From Bacteroidales bacterium (lineage in GTDB: Bacteria > Bacteroidota > Bacteroidia > Bacteroidales > F082): 64,000 nucleotides of DNA. Location of the stretch: positions 12,946 to 76,945 of the forward strand of contig JALNZT010000018.1 in assembly GCA_023229135.1 (NCBI GenBank), read 5' to 3'. The position numbers and the translations under genes were made by a program. A model generated the notes under the pieces. That model made no database searches. It was not told the origin of the DNA and saw only the letters and a program-made list of their open reading frames with translations. Every line of letters begins with the position of its first letter. Positions within the stretch are counted from its first letter, which is position 1. Below are positions 59,427 through 64,000 of the stretch, piece by piece.

Positions 59427-60934
59427 ACCGCTTTGGATTCTGGTGATTTGCCAAATAATTTGCGCCACCTTTTGCGCCAGCTATCGACATCAAGCAGTGC
59501 TGCATCAGTTGTGGCTTTAAAAGTGAGGAATAGCCCTATAGGGAATAAAATAATTGACGAGAGCCAAACGCCGGTAATCATATCAAGGTCACCAACTTTA
59601 GCTGCTTTTTCGCCGGTGATGCTGGTGATGTGGTAAATCACAAAGAAGAAAACAGAAATCACCACCGGCAAGCCCAGCCCGCCTTTTCGGATGATAGCAC
59701 CCATTGGTGCACCAATAAAAAAGAGTATCAGACAGGCAATGCTAAGCGTGAATTTTTTGTGCCAAGCCAGCTCATGTTTACGGATATTCTCCTGCTGATA
59801 ACTGAAATCGTTCTTGTTAAAGATCACGTTGTCGCGTGTGGATCGTGTGGCATTCATCGCCATTTCAACAATATTATGCTGCTCCTCTGTTTTGAAATTT
59901 GACAGCAGCGGCCACTTGAGTAACAAAACCGAATCTACGGAAACTGTTTCAGCCTTTGAGTTGTTTGCAGTCTGCTCCATCTTTTTAACAATTCTTACAG
60001 TAGTATCAATGGTAGTCAGGTTTTGAAAACGGCGGTTAAAATTTTCTTTGTAGCGTTCTTTTCGGTCATCAAAACGGCTTTCGAGCGAATCGATAAAAAA
60101 ATCGAGCTGCCGCACATTTAACATCGTATAATGGCTTTTGAAGAGTTCTTCCTGGGTGCGGTTGAGGTTAAATTCCGCCAGATCGAAACGGATGCGTTCT
60201 TCCTTAAAAGCCATGCGGTCGAATGGGCGATTCTCACGGTAATTGCGCGTCGAAACGATATCGGTATAAGAATAGCCATCAAAAAGCGTGAAAATAATAT
60301 ATTCCTGATTTGGGCTAAGTTCCATATAGCCAGACTTTGCCGTGGTCACTTTAATATTTCCGAGGCGGTCGCTATGGTCATAAATTTTTACGTCGTGGAT
60401 GGTTCGCCCGTCACGGTCTTTCTCGCTAATGCGAATCACATAATTCTCGATACCGTGATAAAAAACCCCTTCGCTAATATCAAAGGCGAGCTTTTGCTGG
60501 CGCACATCATATAATAGGGACTGGAATTTGAGATTGGCGAAAGGTTGTACATAATTGGAGAATAAAAACGCTGTAAGGCTTATACCTATTGACAAAACTA
60601 CCAGCGGACGCATTATTGACCAAATAGAAATGCCGGCAGCTTTCATAGCAACAAGTTCGTAATGTTCGCCCAGATTTCCAAAAGTCATCAAGGAAGAAAG
60701 CAAGATGGCGAGCGGCAAAGCCAAAGGCACAAAAGTAGCGGAAGCATAAAATAACAATTGCGCTACCACATCGGCTTCCAGGCCTTTACCCACCAAATCG
60801 TCAATATATTTCCACAGAAACTGCATCAGCAGGATGAACAGGGCAATAAAAAAGGTAAGGACAAAAGGCCCCAGATAAGATTTTAAAGTAAACGCATAGA
60901 TTTTTTTCAATGCTGCAAGTCTTTTGAAGTGCAA
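59423..60934 (-). CDS. LPS-export permease LptF/LptG family
   Basis: 503 residues of the YjgP/YjgQ family: three N-terminal and three C-terminal membrane helices around a large periplasmic beta-jellyroll (about 130-380). Markers: FVLTFFIALFILLMQFLWKYIDDLVGKGL, LPLAILLSSLMTFGNLGEHYELVAMKAAGIS and the C-terminal ACLILFFIGAPMGAIIRKGGLGLPVVISVFFFV. It would form the LptB2FG transporter that extracts LPS from the inner membrane. The periplasmic part carries a long extra helical segment (about 260-330, LDFFIDSLESRFDDRKERYKENFNRRFQN) common in Bacteroidota. First gene of an operon with two glycosyltransferases. Which of LptF or LptG it is cannot be decided. Confidence 0.87.
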   Translation of the reverse strand: MHFKRLAALKKIYAFTLKSYLGPFVLTFFIALFILLMQFLWKYIDDLVGKGLEADVVAQLLFYASATFVPLALPLAILLSSLMTFGNLGEHYELVAMKAAGISIWSIMRPLVVLSIGISLTAFLFSNYVQPFANLKFQSLLYDVRQQKLAFDISEGVFYHGIENYVIRISEKDRDGRTIHDVKIYDHSDRLGNIKVTTAKSGYMELSPNQEYIIFTLFDGYSYTDIVSTRNYRENRPFDRMAFKEERIRFDLAEFNLNRTQEELFKSHYTMLNVRQLDFFIDSLESRFDDRKERYKENFNRRFQNLTTIDTTVRIVKKMEQTANNSKAETVSVDSVLLLKWPLLSNFKTEEQHNIVEMAMNATRSTRDNVIFNKNDFSYQQENIRKHELAWHKKFTLSIACLILFFIGAPMGAIIRKGGLGLPVVISVFFFVIYHITSITGEKAAKVGDLDMITGVWLSSIILFPIGLFLTFKATTDAALLDVDSWRKRWRKLFGKSPESKAV

Positions 60935-61154
60935 ATGTAAGTGAATTTTAGCTTCCTAAATCGGATGAATAATTCAGGCTAAATAGGATGGCATTTTATG
61001 TTTTGATCCTTTTTAAGTGCGCCTAAATAAGTCAATCCTTTTTAGTGAAACTTCTCTTTTTTTACAATTTTTCTACGCAATTGTAACTTTCTGCTAAATA
61101 GGATCGTCATACGCACAAACAATTAAAAAAATGAAATCTATAAAAATCAAGGTT

Positions 61155-62720
61155 ATGAAAACACCTCTTACACTTATTAAACTTTTTTTAGTCTTATTTA
61201 TTGCTATGCCTTTGGCCACTTTTGCACAATATATCGGCAATGGAAATGTGAGTACACGGACTTTTGAAACCGGTGAAATTACGAGCATCAAGGCCAGCGG
61301 GAATTTCCAGGTTAGTGTGATTCAAAGTGATGAGACCGGCGTTTTCGTTGAAACGGACGAGAACCTTTTCGAGCATATTACTGTGAAAGAAGAGAACGGC
61401 GTTTTAACACTTTCAACACTGCATGTGCGGTCGTCAACAGTGCTAAAAGCTACTGTAACCACAATAAGTCTACAAAGCGTTGAAGCCTCAGGCGCTTCGA
61501 GTGTTAGCAGCCCGACAAGTTTTAAGGGTGATAAAATTTCATTAAAATCCAGTGGGTCAGCTTCTTTGGATTTCGATGTTGATGTAGATGAATTGATAAC
61601 GAGTCTTTCAGGAGCAGCCAGGCTCACGCTCAAAGGATACGCTGCCAACCACAAAGCCAGCCTTAGCGGTGCAGCCAAACTATTTGCCGGAGAGCTAAAA
61701 ACCGAAAAAACTACCGTAAAAGCAAGTGGTGCCTCCGATGCTAAAGTTTGGGCAGAAGATGCGCTTTACGTCGATACCAGCGGCGTTGCAAGGGTAACCT
61801 ACGACAAAATCCCGGCTTCATTGGAAAAAAACGAGGAAGTTGTACGCGTAAATCAGGGATATTCCTCACGCCGTGGCGACACCGTGAGTGTTAACTTAGG
61901 TAATATAAAGGTGAAAGTAGTTGAAAATGATTCTACTAAAATCATTGTTGGCAACCGCACCATCATTGTTGACGAACGCGGAAATGTGAATATTAAACGT
62001 ATAAAAAAACACCGTTTCAATGGACACTGGGCTGGATTTGAATTAGGTTTGAACGGTCTTTTAACACCAGATTTCAATATGAGCTATCCAAAAGGTCAGG
62101 ATTACCTGGATTTACGCATGGAAAAAAGCATCAATGTAAACCTCAACTTCTACGAGCAGAATATCAAACTCAACAAAGCCGGTACTTTTGGGATGTTCAG
62201 CGGACTTGGGCTTTCGTGGAATAACTACCGTTTTTCAAAACCGGTAATGATAACGGGCGATTCGGCGGCCTTTCAGGGTTATTTTATCGAAGGCGTTTCA
62301 GTGCGCAAAAGCAAGCTGACCAATCTTTACCTCACGCTTCCGTTGTTTCTTGAAGTGCAGACAAAAAGCTCCAAAACCAAAGAAAAGATGCACTTTGCAG
62401 CCGGTGTTGTGGCAGGCTGGCGCATCAGCACCCACAGCAAAATTTATTATAACGACGCCAACAAAGCATTTAACCTGCGTGATCCTGAAACAGGAAAATT
62501 ATTGCCGCAGAGTTTGCAAAGTCCGGGCAACTCAAACCGTAATATTGTAAAAGATTTTAACAGCTTCCATATGCATCCATTTAAGCTCGATGCAGGTATT
62601 CGCGCAGGCTGGGGCATTGTAAACCTATATGCCAACTACTCTTTAACGAGTTTATTTATCAAAGACAAAGGCCCGGAGCTTTATCCATTTTCGGTGGGTA
62701 TCGCATTAACGAGTTGGTAA
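61155..62720 (+). CDS. DUF2807 (GIN-domain) secreted protein with C-terminal barrel-like region
   Basis: 521 residues from ATG 61155, where a good signal peptide begins (MKTPLTLIKLFLVLFIAMPLATFAQ); an ATG eight codons upstream is possible. Residues about 40-230 are the head-GIN DUF2807 beta-helix, with repeats such as SVEASGASSVSS, LSLKSSGSASLDFD, SLSGAARLTLKG and VKASGASDAKVWAED. The C-terminal half (about 300-521) looks like an outer-membrane barrel (GHWAGFELGLNGLLTPDF, GLSWNNYRFSKPV, GWGIVNLYANYSLTSLF, PFSVGIALTSW). The fusion of a DUF2807 beta-helix with a barrel is common in Bacteroidota. Function unknown, probably envelope-associated. Confidence 0.72.
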   Translation: MKTPLTLIKLFLVLFIAMPLATFAQYIGNGNVSTRTFETGEITSIKASGNFQVSVIQSDETGVFVETDENLFEHITVKEENGVLTLSTLHVRSSTVLKATVTTISLQSVEASGASSVSSPTSFKGDKISLKSSGSASLDFDVDVDELITSLSGAARLTLKGYAANHKASLSGAAKLFAGELKTEKTTVKASGASDAKVWAEDALYVDTSGVARVTYDKIPASLEKNEEVVRVNQGYSSRRGDTVSVNLGNIKVKVVENDSTKIIVGNRTIIVDERGNVNIKRIKKHRFNGHWAGFELGLNGLLTPDFNMSYPKGQDYLDLRMEKSINVNLNFYEQNIKLNKAGTFGMFSGLGLSWNNYRFSKPVMITGDSAAFQGYFIEGVSVRKSKLTNLYLTLPLFLEVQTKSSKTKEKMHFAAGVVAGWRISTHSKIYYNDANKAFNLRDPETGKLLPQSLQSPGNSNRNIVKDFNSFHMHPFKLDAGIRAGWGIVNLYANYSLTSLFIKDKGPELYPFSVGIALTSW

Positions 62721-62734
62721 ATTCCGATAACACC

Positions 62735-62770
62735 AAAAAGCCGCTGGAACTATGTTTCAGCGGCTTTTTT
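62735..62770. terminator. bidirectional terminator overlapping the end of ackA
   Basis: AAAAAGCCGCTG / CAGCGGCTTTTT, perfect 12 bp around an 11-base loop, with T runs both ways. The right arm contains the last codons and stop of ackA. Confidence 0.88.
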
Positions 62771-63974
62771 CAATAACGCTTTCAACAATTTCGTAGGTGT
62801 CGGCAGCAATCATCAGCTCTTCGTCTGTTGGCACCACAATAATCTTCACCCGTGATTCAGGCGTACTGATAACTTCTTCTTTAGCCCTTGAGTTGAGCGA
62901 CTTTTCGCGATCTACTTCCAGGCCCAAAAATTCCAGGCCTTCCAATGATTTAGTGCGTGTTAGGGTATCATTTTCGCCGATTCCACCGGCAAAAACGATC
63001 ACATCAACACCACCCATCGCGGCGGCGTAGGCCCCAATATATTTTTTTACACGGTACTGATACATTTCGAGTGCCACTTTAGCACGTTCGTTGCCTTTAT
63101 CGGCAGCAGCTTGAATATCGCGCATATCAGATGAAACACCAGAAATCCCTATCATGCCAGAGAATTTATTCACCAAAGTACTGGTATTCTGAATGCTGGT
63201 TTCTTCTTTGTCGGCAATATAAAGTAAGGCTCCCACGTCTAAATCACCGCAACGCGTGCCCATAATCAGGCCTTCGATAGGCGTCATCCCCATGGAAGTA
63301 TCCACTGATTTCCCTCCTTTGATAGCCGCCATTGACGCGCCATTACCGAGGTGGCAGGTAACAATTTTCTGTTTTTCGTAATCCAGGTCAAGAATTTCGC
63401 AAGCCCTTTTTGAAACGTATTTATGGCTTGTGCCGTGAAAGCCATAACGACGGATTTTATATTTCTCGTACAACGAATAAGGAATGCCATACAAGTAAGC
63501 TTCCGGCGACATGGTTTGGTGAAAAGCGGTATCGAACACGCCAACCTGTGGCACTTCGGGCAGTAGTTCTTTCATGGCATAAATCCCTTTAAGGTTTGGC
63601 GGGTTATGCAATGGTGCCAAATCCACGCATTCTTCAAGTGCATCAATCACCTCTTCAGTGATGTAAACACTGCCACTAAATTTTTCGCCGGCATGCACTA
63701 CGCGGTGACCAACAGCATCAATTTCTTCAATATCTTTGATGCTTCCGTATTTTTCGCTCACCAAAATCCCAAGCAAATATTGAATTCCAGCCTGGTGATC
63801 CAGAATTTCGCCTTCCAGCTTAGCCTCTACGCCGTCACTACGTTTATGCTTGATGGCAGAACCTTTCAGTCCAATTTTATCGACAAGACCTTTGGCCAAC
63901 ACATTCTTTGAAGGCATTTCAAATAACTGATATTTTATGGATGAACTTCCACAGTTCAGAACGATAACTTTCAT
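62757..63974 (-). CDS. ackA: acetate kinase
   Basis: 405 residues of the ASKHA fold making ATP from acetyl phosphate and ADP. Motifs: VLNCGSSSIKYQLFEM at the N-terminus, GHRVVHAGEKFSGSV, FDTAFHQTMSPEAYLYGIP, GFHGTSHKYV, HLGNGASMAAIKGGKSVDTSMGMTPIEGLIMGTRCGDLD and the adenosine-binding VFAGGIGEND. The catalytic Asp of VFDTAFH and Arg of GHRVVH are present. A phosphotransacetylase gene is probably upstream, outside the window. The final codons of ackA form part of the shared terminator. Confidence 0.95.
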   Translation of the reverse strand: MKVIVLNCGSSSIKYQLFEMPSKNVLAKGLVDKIGLKGSAIKHKRSDGVEAKLEGEILDHQAGIQYLLGILVSEKYGSIKDIEEIDAVGHRVVHAGEKFSGSVYITEEVIDALEECVDLAPLHNPPNLKGIYAMKELLPEVPQVGVFDTAFHQTMSPEAYLYGIPYSLYEKYKIRRYGFHGTSHKYVSKRACEILDLDYEKQKIVTCHLGNGASMAAIKGGKSVDTSMGMTPIEGLIMGTRCGDLDVGALLYIADKEETSIQNTSTLVNKFSGMIGISGVSSDMRDIQAAADKGNERAKVALEMYQYRVKKYIGAYAAAMGGVDVIVFAGGIGENDTLTRTKSLEGLEFLGLEVDREKSLNSRAKEEVISTPESRVKIIVVPTDEELMIAADTYEIVESVIEKSR

Positions 63975-64000
63975 TTTTTTTGACTTTAATTATTTGATAA

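Overview
The window reads as a chromosomal segment of a member of the Bacteroidota, most likely class Bacteroidia. The signs are two SusC/SusD pairs, a type IX secretion (T9SS) sorting tail, many lipoproteins with a lipobox cysteine, TAnnTTTG-type -7 promoter boxes, a tRNA without encoded CCA, and the gene families themselves. Ferredoxin-dependent IorAB, acetate kinase and an EgtD plus rhodanese pair (the anaerobic ergothioneine route) suggest an anaerobic or facultative fermenter. No phage or complete conjugative element is present.

Layout. 1-9.4 kb: maltodextrin/starch utilisation genes (SusA-like neopullulanase, GH31 glucosidase, GH13 lipoprotein), interrupted at 2.0-5.0 kb by a controller/methylase/AlwI-family restriction operon. 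9.6-11.8 kb: a minus-strand array of three small cassettes (a frameshifted secreted protein, a HEPN protein, a DUF433/DUF5615 toxin-antitoxin pair). They are separated by attC-like inverted repeats, two of which are exactly 131 bp. This is the most unusual region. 12.1-14.2 kb: a lipoprotein and a REP-associated (RAYT) transposase that carries a REP-like palindrome and 21-bp repeats inside its reading frame; its 3' half is tandemly duplicated up to the promoter of a tRNA-Gly gene. 14.2-21.4 kb: oligopeptidase B with a TonB receptor, then a PspC / LiaF-like / CbpA envelope-stress group. 21.8-24.4 kb: NADP isocitrate dehydrogenase and citrate synthase. 24.5-31.2 kb: YjbQ, the eanB-eanA ergothioneine pair, a cNMP-domain degenerate histidine kinase, a T9SS cargo protein, a lipoprotein and AcpH. 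31.5-36.2 kb: iorAB, an M23 peptidase and an outer-membrane barrel protein. 36.4-47.5 kb: two paralogous SusC/SusD loci, one with an extra lipoprotein. 47.6-53.5 kb: two small membrane proteins, a thioredoxin, hutH, hisS, a WbuC-like cupin and a nitroreductase. 53.7-64 kb: a NhaD-like antiporter, EttA, an lptF-glycosyltransferase operon, a DUF2807 protein and ackA.

Two dispersed palindromic repeat families occur: the RAYT-linked palindrome (two copies at 13.4 and 13.8 kb) and an unrelated element with half-sites of the form AGTCGCACCCTGACT (35.3 kb and a cluster at 52.3 kb). Functional calls rest on motifs, domain order and gene context read by eye; no database search was run.
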